A stretch of 43,733 bases of DNA from Treponema denticola. Lineage in GTDB: Bacteria > Spirochaetota > Spirochaetia > Treponematales > Breznakiellaceae. Positions 7,599 to 15,835 of this stretch are shown here, piece by piece (the first letter of the stretch is position 1; the number at the start of each line of letters is the position of its first letter). The stretch lies in the NCBI GenBank assembly GCA_020719845.1, contig DYPP01000005.1, forward strand, positions 10,692 through 54,424. The letters are read 5' to 3'. The notes beneath the pieces were generated by a model. That model did no database searches. It was not told where the DNA came from and saw nothing but the letters and a program-made list of their open reading frames with translations. The translations under genes and the position numbers were made by a program.

Positions 7599-10076
7599 AT
7601 GACTGAAAAACTGGGTCCGTCCAACAACAAGACGCGGGGCATGGACGCGGAAGCGCTCAAGGAATCGGTGGTCGACCACCTGGAATATTCCCTGGGCAAA
7701 GACGAATACACGGCGACGGCCCACGACTTCTACAGCAGTATGGCCCTGGCCGCCCGGGACCGCCTGATCGAACGCTGGATCGAAACCCAGCAGACCTACT
7801 ACAACCAAAACGTCAAGCGGGTCTATTACCTGTCCCTGGAATTCCTCATCGGGCGGACCCTGGGCAACAGCCTGATCAATCTGGACATGTACGCTGCGGC
7901 GGCGCAGGCGATGCAGGAGCTCGGGTACTCGCTGGAGGACATCCGCGAAAAGGAATGGGACGCCGGGCTCGGCAACGGCGGCCTCGGCCGCCTGGCCGCC
8001 TGCTTTATGGATTCCCTGGCCACGCTGGAGCTGCCCGCAGTGGGGTACGGCATCCGCTACGACTACGGCATCTTCTTCCAGAGCATCCGGGACGGTTATC
8101 AGGTGGAAACGCCGGACAACTGGCTGCGCTTCGGCAACGTGTGGGAGTTCCCCCGGCCGGAATATACCTACCTGGTCAATTTTTACGGCAATATCGAGGA
8201 GTATCCGGATTCATACGGCAACGTGCGCAAGCGCTGGGTCAACGCTGAAGAGATCGTCGCCGTCGGCTACGATACGCCCGTGCCGGGCTACCGGAACAAC
8301 ACGGTCAACAATCTGCGCCTCTGGTCCGCCAAGGCGTCCCGGGAGTTCGACCTCAACTATTTCAACGACGGGGACTACATCAAGGCGGTTTCCGCCAAGT
8401 CGGTCTCCGAGAACATCACCAAGGTGCTGTATCCCAACGACAACCAGTTCGAAGGCAAAGAGCTGCGGCTGAAACAGGAATATTTCTTCGTGTCCGCCAC
8501 CATCCAGGATATCATCAGGCGCTACAAAAAGACCCAGAAGGATTTCAAGGCTTTCCCCGACCTGGTGGCCATCCAGCTCAACGATACCCATCCGGCGGTT
8601 TCGATCGCCGAATTGATGCGCATCTTGGTGGACGTAGAACTCCTGGGTTGGGATGAGGCCTGGGACCTCACCACCCGCACCTTCGGCTACACCAACCATA
8701 CCATCCTGCCTGAAGCGCTGGAAAAATGGTCCGCGGGTCTGCTCGGCCGGGTGCTGCCCCGGCACCTGGAAATCATATTCGAAATCAACCGCCGCTTTCT
8801 GGAGGAAGTGGCGGCCAGATATCCCGGGGACCAGGACATGATCCGGGACCTGTCCATCATCGAAGAAGGGGACGACAAGAAGGTCAAAATGGCCAATCTG
8901 GCCATCGTCGGCAGCCATTCCATCAACGGCGTGGCCGCCCTGCACACGGAAATACTCAAAGCCAAAGTGTTCAGCAACTTCTACCGGCTCTGGCCGGAAA
9001 AATTCAACAACAAGACCAACGGCATCACCCAGCGGCGCTGGCTCAAACTGTGCAACCCCCAGCTTTCGGCGCTGATCGGCAAGACCGTGGGCGACGAGTG
9101 GACCACCAACCTTTTTGCCCTGGCCAAGCTGGAACCCTACGCCGAAGACGCGGCTTTCCGGAAAAAATGGATGGCCGTCAAACGGCAGAAAAAGGAATTC
9201 CTGGCCGACTACATCCTGAGCCATAACGGCATCGCGGTGAACAAGGATTCGCTTTTCGACATTCAGGTCAAACGGCTGCACGAGTACAAGCGCCAGTTGT
9301 TGAACGCCCTGCACGTCATCACCCTGTACAACCGGATCACCGACAATCCGGCGGGGGATTTTGTGCCCCGGACGGTCATTTTTGCCGGCAAGGCGGCGCC
9401 GGGATACTACATGGCCAAGCTGATCATCAAGCTGATCACGTCCATCGCCGACAAGATCAACGCCGATCCGCTGGTCGGCGACCGGCTGAAGGTGGTGTTC
9501 CTGCGCAACTATGCGGTCTCCAACGCCGAAAAGATCATTCCCGCCGCGGACCTGTCCGAACAGATCTCCACCGCCGGGACCGAAGCGTCGGGCACGGGCA
9601 ACATGAAGTTCGCCCTGAACGGCGCTCTGACCATCGGCACGCTGGACGGCGCCAACATCGAGATAATGGAAGAAGTGGGCCGGGACAACATCTTCATTTT
9701 CGGTCTCGACGCCGACGGAGTAACGGAACTGAAGAACTCCGGGTACAAGCCCATGGACTACTATTACGGCAACAACGAACTGCACCGGGTGCTCGACCAG
9801 CTGCGCAGCGGGTATTTTTCTCCCCGGCAACCGGACCTTTTCAAGCCGATCACCGACGCCCTGCTCTTTCAGGGCGATACCTACCTGCTGCTGGCGGACT
9901 ACGCTTCCTACGTCGAAACCCAGGACCGGGTGGCCGAAACGTTCCGCGACCAGGACGCCTGGGCGCGGATGTCCATCCTGAACACGGCGCGGATGGGCAA
10001 GTTCTCGACGGACCGCACCATCGCCGAATACGCCCGGGAAATCTGGAACGTCAAGCCCGTGGGCATCGGCAAGTAA
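7599..10076 (+). CDS. glgP: Glycogen/alpha-glucan phosphorylase
   Basis: Releases glucose 1-phosphate from the non-reducing ends of glycogen or maltodextrin using phosphate and pyridoxal phosphate. The 825 residues match the classical GT35 phosphorylase length. Landmarks are YYLSLEFLIGRTLGNSLINL near the N-terminus, GNGGLGRLAACFMDSLATL, the catalytic block KRLHEYKRQLLN, and the PLP segment EASGTGNMKFALNG in which K670 forms the Schiff base. A GGAAAGGTGG ribosome site lies just before the ATG. It stands alone on the plus strand, with its own promoter and no other glycogen gene in the window. The 3' end converges on the small membrane-protein gene, 8 bases away. Confidence 0.97.
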   Translation: MTEKLGPSNNKTRGMDAEALKESVVDHLEYSLGKDEYTATAHDFYSSMALAARDRLIERWIETQQTYYNQNVKRVYYLSLEFLIGRTLGNSLINLDMYAAAAQAMQELGYSLEDIREKEWDAGLGNGGLGRLAACFMDSLATLELPAVGYGIRYDYGIFFQSIRDGYQVETPDNWLRFGNVWEFPRPEYTYLVNFYGNIEEYPDSYGNVRKRWVNAEEIVAVGYDTPVPGYRNNTVNNLRLWSAKASREFDLNYFNDGDYIKAVSAKSVSENITKVLYPNDNQFEGKELRLKQEYFFVSATIQDIIRRYKKTQKDFKAFPDLVAIQLNDTHPAVSIAELMRILVDVELLGWDEAWDLTTRTFGYTNHTILPEALEKWSAGLLGRVLPRHLEIIFEINRRFLEEVAARYPGDQDMIRDLSIIEEGDDKKVKMANLAIVGSHSINGVAALHTEILKAKVFSNFYRLWPEKFNNKTNGITQRRWLKLCNPQLSALIGKTVGDEWTTNLFALAKLEPYAEDAAFRKKWMAVKRQKKEFLADYILSHNGIAVNKDSLFDIQVKRLHEYKRQLLNALHVITLYNRITDNPAGDFVPRTVIFAGKAAPGYYMAKLIIKLITSIADKINADPLVGDRLKVVFLRNYAVSNAEKIIPAADLSEQISTAGTEASGTGNMKFALNGALTIGTLDGANIEIMEEVGRDNIFIFGLDADGVTELKNSGYKPMDYYYGNNELHRVLDQLRSGYFSPRQPDLFKPITDALLFQGDTYLLLADYASYVETQDRVAETFRDQDAWARMSILNTARMGKFSTDRTIAEYAREIWNVKPVGIGK

Positions 10077-10084
10077 AACCCGGG

Positions 10085-10471
10085 TCAGGAAGGCAGGAGC
10101 AGCGGTTTGGCTCCTGCCTTCAGGCGGATCCAGGCCACCCCCCGGGCAATGGCGTCCCGGCGGATCAGGTAGAGCTCCAGCTTCCGCTTGCCCGGAAAGT
10201 TGATCAACAGCAAGCCCGTGAACAGGGTGAGCAGTCCCTGTCCCGGGGTAAAGAGCATGATAGCGCCCAGGATCAGTAGCAAAACGCCCGCCAGGTTCTT
10301 CAGCGCCAGCAGGCCGATCCGCAGCGCCGGATACCGCCGGTAGTGGCGCTGGAAGTAGTCTTTGGAAGTACCCAGGAAATAATCCTCCGGGATGGCCACC
10401 ACCAAGAGCGGCAGGGCCAGCAGGCTGCTGAAAAAAAGCGCCAGCGAGATGCTGCCTAAAAGCAATAACAT
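10085..10471 (-). CDS. Small membrane protein, PGPGW-like
   Basis: A 128-residue protein with three hydrophobic segments (about 1-28, 55-75 and 78-92 from the ATG at 10471). The stretch LFTPGQGLLTLFTGLLLINFPGKRKLE matches the pattern of the putative transmembrane PGPGW family, which has no established function. A GTG three codons upstream (10480) is also possible, but the ATG at 10471 is preceded by GGTGGGAG. It follows the acyl-CoA ligase gene by about 15 bases on the same strand and is probably co-transcribed with it. Its last codons lie inside a long perfect hairpin shared with the end of glgP. Confidence 0.7.
   Translation of the reverse strand: MLLLLGSISLALFFSSLLALPLLVVAIPEDYFLGTSKDYFQRHYRRYPALRIGLLALKNLAGVLLLILGAIMLFTPGQGLLTLFTGLLLINFPGKRKLELYLIRRDAIARGVAWIRLKAGAKPLLLPS
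10090..10120. terminator. Hairpin at the glgP / membrane-protein convergent junction
   Basis: AAGGCAGGAGC (10090-10100) pairs perfectly with GCTCCTGCCTT (10110-10120) across a 9-base loop, an 11-bp stem beginning 13 bases after the glgP stop. No U-tract follows on the plus strand. On the minus strand the next run of T is GGGTTTT about 10 bases later. It probably works as a bidirectional 3' end or mRNA stabiliser, and it also encodes the last residues of the minus-strand gene. Confidence 0.55.
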
Positions 10472-10486
10472 GGCTCCCACCGGAGG

Positions 10487-12433
10487 CTAGCGGCCCAGCA
10501 GATCCGCGATGACCGCCAGGTTGCGCGGGTTCCGGGGGCTGCCGCCTTCGGGGGTGTAGGCGTACTCGATCAGGTCGCGGTTCAGGTCGGCCACCCGGTG
10601 GCGGACCAGCTTCATCGTGCTGTTGATGGTGCCGTCCTTGTCGGAAAACTGGCCGCCCACGAGCATGAAGGTGGCCGGTATCCAGGCGGCCTGCACTTTC
10701 TTGGCCTTGGGTTCGTTCCTGAAGCGGTAGAACTCTTCGTTCAGCCGGTCCAGCACCGTCTCGGGGGTCGGAGTGGCCAGGGACGCGGCCAGCCGTTTGA
10801 CCCGGTCTTCGTCCAGGGTGACCAGGGCGACGGTGTACTTGCGCTGTTCGTTCCAGGCCATGATGGCGCTGAACGCGTCGGTCCCGGTGCCGATGGCTTC
10901 CTCGATCTCCTCGGGACTGTATTTTTCGCCGTCTTCGGCGATCAGCAGGGCTTTTTCCCGGCCGACGACGACCAGGAAGCCGTCGGCGTCGAAGTAGGCC
11001 AGGTCGCCGGTCCAGAGCCAGCCGTCCCGCAGGGCTTTGGCGCTGGCTTCGGGGTTCTTGTAGTAGCCCTTCATCACGTTCTGGCCCTGGATGACGATTT
11101 CGCCGGTTTCCCCCGGGGCGCAGAGTCGGCCGTCTTCCTTGCGGATGGTGCATTTGATGGCATGGATGACCCGTCCGGAAGTCCCGAACTTGTAGGACAG
11201 CGGCGAATTGGAGCTGATGATGGGCGCCGCTTCGGTCAGGCCGTAGCCCTGAAAGATGGGCACCCCGAAGGCGGCAAAGAATTCCTGCTGCTTGACATCC
11301 AGCAGGGCGCCGCCGCCGACGCAGAATTCGATGTTGCGGCCGAAGACCAGGGTTTTTATCTTGTTGAAGATCAGCGCCTTGGCCAGGGTATGCACGGGTT
11401 TGTGCCGCAGCAGCGCGACGATGCCGGGCTTGCGGAAGCCGTTGCCGTTCAGGGCGACGCCCGCCTTGATGCCCGCCTTGAACAGGGCTTCGATCAAGCC
11501 GCCCTTGTCTTCTACCCCGGCGATGATCTTCTTCATGAAATTGCCCGACAGGGCGGGCACGGTCAGCAGGAAGCGGGGTTCCGTTTCCCGCAGGTTGATG
11601 GGTATGTTGCGCAGGATGCCCATGCCGCCGCCCCGGGCGTCGACAAAGTACAGGGCCAGACCGCAGACCAGCCCGGCGTAGATGCCGACGGTGTGGGCAA
11701 AAGAGTGGTCCAGGGGCAGGATGATCAGGGTGCTGTAGTGGTAGATGTCGCCGAACAAGAGCACGCCGTCGGTGCTGTTGGCATAATAATTGAGGTGGGT
11801 GAGCATGATGCCCTTGGGGTCGCCGGTGGTGCCGCTGGTATAGCTGATGGTGACCACGTCGTCGTCTTCGACCGCCGCGGCGATGCGGTCCAGCTCGGCG
11901 GCCCGGCCGGATCCCGGCGCCGCCAGCGCGACCGCGCCTTCCCGCAGGGTATCGGAAAAGAGAACCGCGTTTTGCCGGGGGTAGCCCGCCGCCGCGCAGG
12001 ATTTGTCCAGCGCCGCCGAATCGTCGTCCAGGAACACCACCTGGGGTTGCACGGCCAAACCCTTCAGCGCGGTCAGAACCTTGTCGATCTGGTTTTTGGT
12101 GGTCAAGAAGAGACGCGCGCCGGAATGCTCCACCCGGAAGGGGATCTCTTCCGCCAGCAGCTTGATGGACAGGGGGACGGAGATCAGGCCTGCGGACAAC
12201 AGTCCGAGCTCGCCGATGATCCATTCCGGCGATCCTTCGGCCAGGATGACCGCCGTGTCGGCCTTCCGGTATTTCCGGCCCACCAGCCAGGAACCGAACT
12301 CCCGCGCCTTCTGCCGGGTTTGGGCGTAGCTGACCGCCTCCCAGCCGGCATCGCTCTTTTTGAGCGCGTAGGGATCGTCGGCGTAGGTGATCGCCGCCTG
12401 GTCGAGCAGGGCGAGTATGTTTTTTTGGCTCAT
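10487..12433 (-). CDS. Long-chain acyl-CoA ligase / AMP-dependent synthetase
   Basis: Activates a carboxylic acid, most likely a long-chain fatty acid, to an acyl-adenylate and then to acyl-CoA. At 648 residues it fits the ACSL/FAA family. The AMP-binding P-loop ISYTSGTTGDPKGIML is at 196-211. Adenine-binding GYGLTEAAPIISSN and the hinge region WTGDLAYFDADGFLVVVGREK follow, and the C-terminal lid contains a EDGEKYSPEEIEEAI segment. A GGGAG ribosome site precedes the ATG at 12433. A dyad in its promoter region (12454-12478) could be an operator. It is followed closely by the PGPGW-like gene and is divergent from fpg. Chain-length preference cannot be read from sequence. Confidence 0.9.
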   Translation of the reverse strand: MSQKNILALLDQAAITYADDPYALKKSDAGWEAVSYAQTRQKAREFGSWLVGRKYRKADTAVILAEGSPEWIIGELGLLSAGLISVPLSIKLLAEEIPFRVEHSGARLFLTTKNQIDKVLTALKGLAVQPQVVFLDDDSAALDKSCAAAGYPRQNAVLFSDTLREGAVALAAPGSGRAAELDRIAAAVEDDDVVTISYTSGTTGDPKGIMLTHLNYYANSTDGVLLFGDIYHYSTLIILPLDHSFAHTVGIYAGLVCGLALYFVDARGGGMGILRNIPINLRETEPRFLLTVPALSGNFMKKIIAGVEDKGGLIEALFKAGIKAGVALNGNGFRKPGIVALLRHKPVHTLAKALIFNKIKTLVFGRNIEFCVGGGALLDVKQQEFFAAFGVPIFQGYGLTEAAPIISSNSPLSYKFGTSGRVIHAIKCTIRKEDGRLCAPGETGEIVIQGQNVMKGYYKNPEASAKALRDGWLWTGDLAYFDADGFLVVVGREKALLIAEDGEKYSPEEIEEAIGTGTDAFSAIMAWNEQRKYTVALVTLDEDRVKRLAASLATPTPETVLDRLNEEFYRFRNEPKAKKVQAAWIPATFMLVGGQFSDKDGTINSTMKLVRHRVADLNRDLIEYAYTPEGGSPRNPRNLAVIADLLGR

Positions 12434-12453
12434 GGTTATCTCCCTTTATCTTC

Positions 12454-12478
12454 TACCCGAATAGTCGCACATTCGGTA
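12454..12478. promoter_or_regulatory. Dyad in the acyl-CoA ligase promoter region
   Basis: TACCCGAAT (12454-12462) and ATTCGGTA (12471-12478) form an inverted repeat with one unpaired C and an 8-base centre. It sits 21 bases upstream of the ligase start, around where the -10 would be. It looks like a repressor operator. The regulator is not in the window. Confidence 0.35.
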
Positions 12479-12518
12479 GGTCCGGTCCAGAGGAAAAGAA
12501 GCAGGATCGGCGCCGACT

Positions 12519-12546
12519 TTGCGCTGACGGAATTTACCGGTATTAT
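12519..12546 (+). promoter_or_regulatory. Promoter for fpg, leaderless geometry
   Basis: TTGCGC (12519-12524), a 16-base spacer and TATTAT (12541-12546) lie 6 bases before the ATG at 12553. The predicted transcription start coincides with the A of the start codon. Confidence 0.5.
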
Positions 12547-12552
12547 AAAGGT

Positions 12553-13404
12553 ATGCCCGAACTGCCTGAAGTGCAAACCGTCGTGGATGATCTGCTTGCC
12601 GCCGGCCTGGTCGGCCAAAGGGTGACCTACGTCGAAGCGCGCTGGCCCCGGATGGTGGCGCCGCTGGAACCGGCGGAGTTCAGCCGCCGCCTGGCGGGAC
12701 GGCGGATCGTCTCCCTGGAACGCCGGGCCAAGTACATCATCGCCGGCTTTGATCCGGATGCTGATCCGGAACCGCTGTCGATGATCGTCCACCTGCGCAT
12801 GACCGGCCATTTTGAGCTGGAGCCGGCAGCCCAACCCCGGGACGCGCACCAGCACCTGATCCTGGGTCTGGACGACGGGCGGGAACTGCGGCTGCACGAT
12901 ACCCGCAAGTTCGGCCGGGCGCAGCTCTGCGCCGATCCGGCGGTGGTGTTGGGCGGTCTGGGGCCCGAACCCCTGGGCGACGAACTTGACCCGGAGCGGT
13001 TCCTGATCCGGCTGGGCCAACGGCGCCGGGCGCTCAAGACGTTGCTGCTGGACCAGGGCTTCATCGCCGGACTGGGCAACATCTACACCGACGAAGCCCT
13101 GTGGCGGGCCGGACTGCACCCGGCCCGGAGCAGCAACTGCCTCAGCCCGCAGGAAGCGGCGGCGCTCTTGTCCGCTATCCGCCGGGTGCTGCTCGAGGCG
13201 CTGGCCCACCGGGGCACCAGCCTGGGTACGGGGGAAACCAACTTTGCCTCCGGCAGCCGGGGCTACGGCGACAACCAGCCTTTTCTGATGGTATTCCGCC
13301 GGCACGGGCTGGCCTGCCCGCGCTGCGGAACCGCCATCGCCCGCATCCGCTACGCCGGCCGGGGTACCCACTTCTGCCCCGTCTGTCAGCGATTGGCGCC
13401 GTAG
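12553..13404 (+). CDS. mutM: Formamidopyrimidine-DNA glycosylase
   Basis: Base-excision repair enzyme that removes 8-oxoguanine and ring-opened purines and cleaves the abasic site. The mature N-terminus is PELPEVQTV, where Pro2 is the Schiff-base nucleophile and Glu3 the general acid. RRAKYIIAGF supplies the conserved lysine (K60). The helix-two-turn-helix region reads LLLDQGFIAGLGNIYTDEALW. The C-terminal zinc finger has C-x2-C ... C-x2-C in CPRCGTAIARIRY and HFCPVCQR. The length of 283 residues is normal. No ribosome site precedes the ATG, only a -10 box 6 bases away. It is a single-gene unit, divergent from the acyl-CoA ligase and convergent with the C-P lyase operon. Confidence 0.97.
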   Translation: MPELPEVQTVVDDLLAAGLVGQRVTYVEARWPRMVAPLEPAEFSRRLAGRRIVSLERRAKYIIAGFDPDADPEPLSMIVHLRMTGHFELEPAAQPRDAHQHLILGLDDGRELRLHDTRKFGRAQLCADPAVVLGGLGPEPLGDELDPERFLIRLGQRRRALKTLLLDQGFIAGLGNIYTDEALWRAGLHPARSSNCLSPQEAAALLSAIRRVLLEALAHRGTSLGTGETNFASGSRGYGDNQPFLMVFRRHGLACPRCGTAIARIRYAGRGTHFCPVCQRLAP

Positions 13405-13445
13405 CGGCCGGCCGAAGAGGCTGGACGCGGCTTCAGTGCAAGTCT

Positions 13446-15128
13446 TCAGTCCAGCGCGGTTATTCCCGCTCCAAATTCCTTTCCCGATAAAAGAGCCAGA
13501 ATGGCTTCTCCGATTTTCCGGTTCGACGCGGCCAGAAAGAAGTGCTTGCTCCGGATGCCCAGGTCCCGGCCATGCCGGGGGCCAACCCAACACTGGCCCC
13601 GGGATTCGGCGACGATCAGGCGCGCCGCCGCCCAGTCCCAGGTACCGAGCTTGATGGAAACGTAGGCCCCCAGGGTTCCGCGGGCGACGCGGCAGATGCT
13701 CAGGGAAGCGCATCCGCTGACCCGATGTCCCAACGCTTCGGCGCTCAATTTTTCAAAGTCCGCGCCGGTCCGGCCCAGATGCAGGATGGAATTGACGCTG
13801 ATGTCCACCAGCGCTCCCGCCAGGGGGCGTTCGGTGTCCGGCGCCGATTCCAGCCGGTTCCGGAGCGGGCGGCCGTCGACCTTGGCGCCCATCCCGGCGA
13901 CGGCGGTATAGAGTTGGTCCCGTTCGCCGTCCAGCACCAGAGCCAGTTCGGGTACGCCGTCCACGTAGAGCGCCAGGCTGATGGCGTAGTCCCGACCGGT
14001 AACGGCAAAATTGGTGGTGCCGTCGATGGGGTCCAGAATCCAGATCGGTCCTGGGGGCAGGGCGTCGCCGAGCCAACCGGCGCCGCCGGCCTGTTCTTCC
14101 CCCAGGAACCGGGCATCCGGAAATGCCGCAGACAAGGCGCCGACGATGCGGGTTTCCGTGTCCCGGTCCCAGCGGGTAACCAGGTCCTGGTGGTTTCCTT
14201 CCTTCTGTTCCGTGTCGGCGCTTCCCGGGGCGACGAATTCCGCCGCGGCGACGCGCAGGTCCGCGGCGGCTGCGGCCACCAGCGGGAGGACGATCTTCAG
14301 GGCCGGATGGTCCCGTTCCAAAAGGGCGTAGAGGATGTCCGGCGGGGCCGTGATGTCCCCGATGTGCACCGTCGAACCCAGGCTGCCGTGGTCGTCCGAT
14401 CCGCCGCCGAGCAGCAAGCCGTACCGCTCCGCCAGGGCCAGCGCGCGGTGGTGGTCCGCAGTGCGATGCGATTCGTGCAGGTACTCGATGCCCGAAAGAC
14501 CGGCTGCGACCAGACCGGGGACCGCGTCCCAGTTGTCCAGCTGTCCTGGGTGGGCCAGCACGGCGATGCCCCCGTCGGCCACGACCGCCCGGACCGCGTC
14601 CCGGGCATCGACGTAGTCGATGTCCCCGGCGGCGATTCCCTGGTCTTTGAACAGGTGCTGGTAGAGGGGTCCGTACAGATCATCGTCCAGACCAGCCTGC
14701 ACCAGGACGCGCATCAGGTGCTGCTTGTACAAAACCGGCGCGCCATCGGCCGCCGCGCGCACCTGGTCGATGTCCAGCGGGTAGCCCGCGTGCTGAAGCA
14801 GAGCCAGCTGACGGAGCGTGTTGGCCTGCCGGGCGGCCAGCAGGGGCGCGCAGAGGTCGGTGATGCTGACCGCTTCCGGCCGGTAGCCGTAGCCCAGGAT
14901 GTGGACTTTACGGCCCGACGCCTGGTCCCGGGCGGATATTTCCACCCCGGGAATTACCGTGATCCCCCGGGCGATGCCCAGCTCCACCGCTTCGGCGCTG
15001 CCCGCCACGGAATCATGTTCGGTAAAAGAAATGAAGGAAAGGCCCGCTTTTTGGGCCAGCCGGATCGCTTCCAGATGGGAATACGAGCCGTCGGAAAAGC
15101 GGCTGTGGACGTGCAGGTCGCCGCGCAT
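13446..15128 (-). CDS. PHP-domain cyclic phosphodiesterase (PhnPP-like) fused to an inositol-monophosphatase-family domain
   Basis: A 560-residue two-domain enzyme, the last gene of the C-P lyase operon. Residues 1-275 are a PHP metallo-phosphoesterase with its metal ligands in place: H6-V-H8, E37-H38-D39, E63, H76 (HILGYG), H193 (AHPGQ) and D245/H247 (SDDHG). Residues about 280-555 are an IMPase-family phosphatase with GEE (343-345), the signature WILDPIDGTTNF (363-374, D366 and D369) and GTWDWAAARL (495-504). In other phn operons a PHP enzyme named PhnPP opens 5-phosphoribosyl 1,2-cyclic phosphate and removes the remaining 2-phosphate to give ribose 5-phosphate. Inference: this protein does that job, with the IMPase half handling ribose 2,5-bisphosphate or a related sugar phosphate. 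Its ATG overlaps the phnL stop by one base. Neither half looks degraded. Confidence 0.85.
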   Translation of the reverse strand: MRGDLHVHSRFSDGSYSHLEAIRLAQKAGLSFISFTEHDSVAGSAEAVELGIARGITVIPGVEISARDQASGRKVHILGYGYRPEAVSITDLCAPLLAARQANTLRQLALLQHAGYPLDIDQVRAAADGAPVLYKQHLMRVLVQAGLDDDLYGPLYQHLFKDQGIAAGDIDYVDARDAVRAVVADGGIAVLAHPGQLDNWDAVPGLVAAGLSGIEYLHESHRTADHHRALALAERYGLLLGGGSDDHGSLGSTVHIGDITAPPDILYALLERDHPALKIVLPLVAAAAADLRVAAAEFVAPGSADTEQKEGNHQDLVTRWDRDTETRIVGALSAAFPDARFLGEEQAGGAGWLGDALPPGPIWILDPIDGTTNFAVTGRDYAISLALYVDGVPELALVLDGERDQLYTAVAGMGAKVDGRPLRNRLESAPDTERPLAGALVDISVNSILHLGRTGADFEKLSAEALGHRVSGCASLSICRVARGTLGAYVSIKLGTWDWAAARLIVAESRGQCWVGPRHGRDLGIRSKHFFLAASNRKIGEAILALLSGKEFGAGITALD

Positions 15129-15835
15129 CAGGACGCGGCTCCGGCAAGCTCTCCGGAGTTCATGCTGTATTCCTTGTCGCAGAGGCCTTCCATGAAATCC
15201 AGGTCATGGAAAATGCCCAGCATGGTCGTTCCTTCCCGCTTCAGCTGTTCGATCAAGGCCCGTACCCGGCCTTTGGAGTGCCGGTCCAGGCTGGCGGTGG
15301 GCTCATCCAGCAGCAGCAGCCGCGGCCGCTTGACCATGGCCCGGGCGATGTTGAGCCGGAGCTTTTCGCCCCCCGAGAAGGTGCCGGCGTAGCTGTCCCA
15401 GAGTTCGGGATCCAGCTCAAAATGGCGCAGCATGGCTTCGGCTTCCTGATGGGCCTGATCGGCGCCGCGGTCCATCTCCCGGGCGGCGGCTTCGATCATC
15501 TCCCGGGCGGTGGTGCGGGGAATGACGTTCAGGAATTGGCTGACGTACCCGATCTCCCGGCGGCGCAGGTACAGGATTTGCCGTTCGTCCGCCCGGCAGA
15601 GGTCGAGCCGGCCGAACCGCTCCGAGTCGTACCAGATTTCTCCCTCCCGGGGCAGGTAAGACCGGTATATCATTTTCAGGATGGTGGATTTGCCGCTGCC
15701 GCTCTTGCCGGTGATGCCGACGAATTCGCCCGCTTCAATGGTCATGCCGACGTTGTGGCAGGCGCGGATCTTTTTCTTGAGCTGATGAATGACGAAGTTC
15801 TTGCCTAGGCCGCGGATATCCAGGAGCGGGGTCAT
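15128..15835 (-). CDS. phnL: C-P lyase accessory ATP-binding protein PhnL
   Basis: An ABC-type ATPase of 235 residues needed for C-P lyase function. In E. coli PhnI, with PhnG, PhnH and PhnL, converts MgATP and phosphonate to ribose 1-phosphonate 5-triphosphate. Walker A GKSGSGKST lies near residue 43, the signature is FSGGEKLRLNIARAM, and Walker B is LLLLDEPTASLD. The N-terminal IHQLKKKIRACHNVG is typical of PhnL. The frame is open far upstream, but the ATG at 15835 overlaps the preceding stop as ATGA and has GGAAGAG upstream, so it is the real start. It is placed after the hexapeptide acyltransferase and immediately before the PHP-IMPase gene. Confidence 0.95.
   Translation of the reverse strand: MTPLLDIRGLGKNFVIHQLKKKIRACHNVGMTIEAGEFVGITGKSGSGKSTILKMIYRSYLPREGEIWYDSERFGRLDLCRADERQILYLRRREIGYVSQFLNVIPRTTAREMIEAAAREMDRGADQAHQEAEAMLRHFELDPELWDSYAGTFSGGEKLRLNIARAMVKRPRLLLLDEPTASLDRHSKGRVRALIEQLKREGTTMLGIFHDLDFMEGLCDKEYSMNSGELAGAAS

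Noticed and set aside
8211-12224. A 1337-residue open frame on minus spanning glgP and the acyl-CoA ligase
   Set aside because: It is antisense to glgP and out of frame within the ligase gene. Its composition is rich in G, R, H and Q with no recognisable domain, as expected for shadow frames in GC-rich DNA.
10598-12625. A 675-residue open frame on plus opposite the acyl-CoA ligase
   Set aside because: Antisense shadow of a clearly recognisable gene. It has no start signal and no domain.
13542-15392. A 616-residue open frame on plus opposite the PHP-IMPase gene
   Set aside because: Complementary-strand shadow. The real protein on minus has two intact catalytic signatures.
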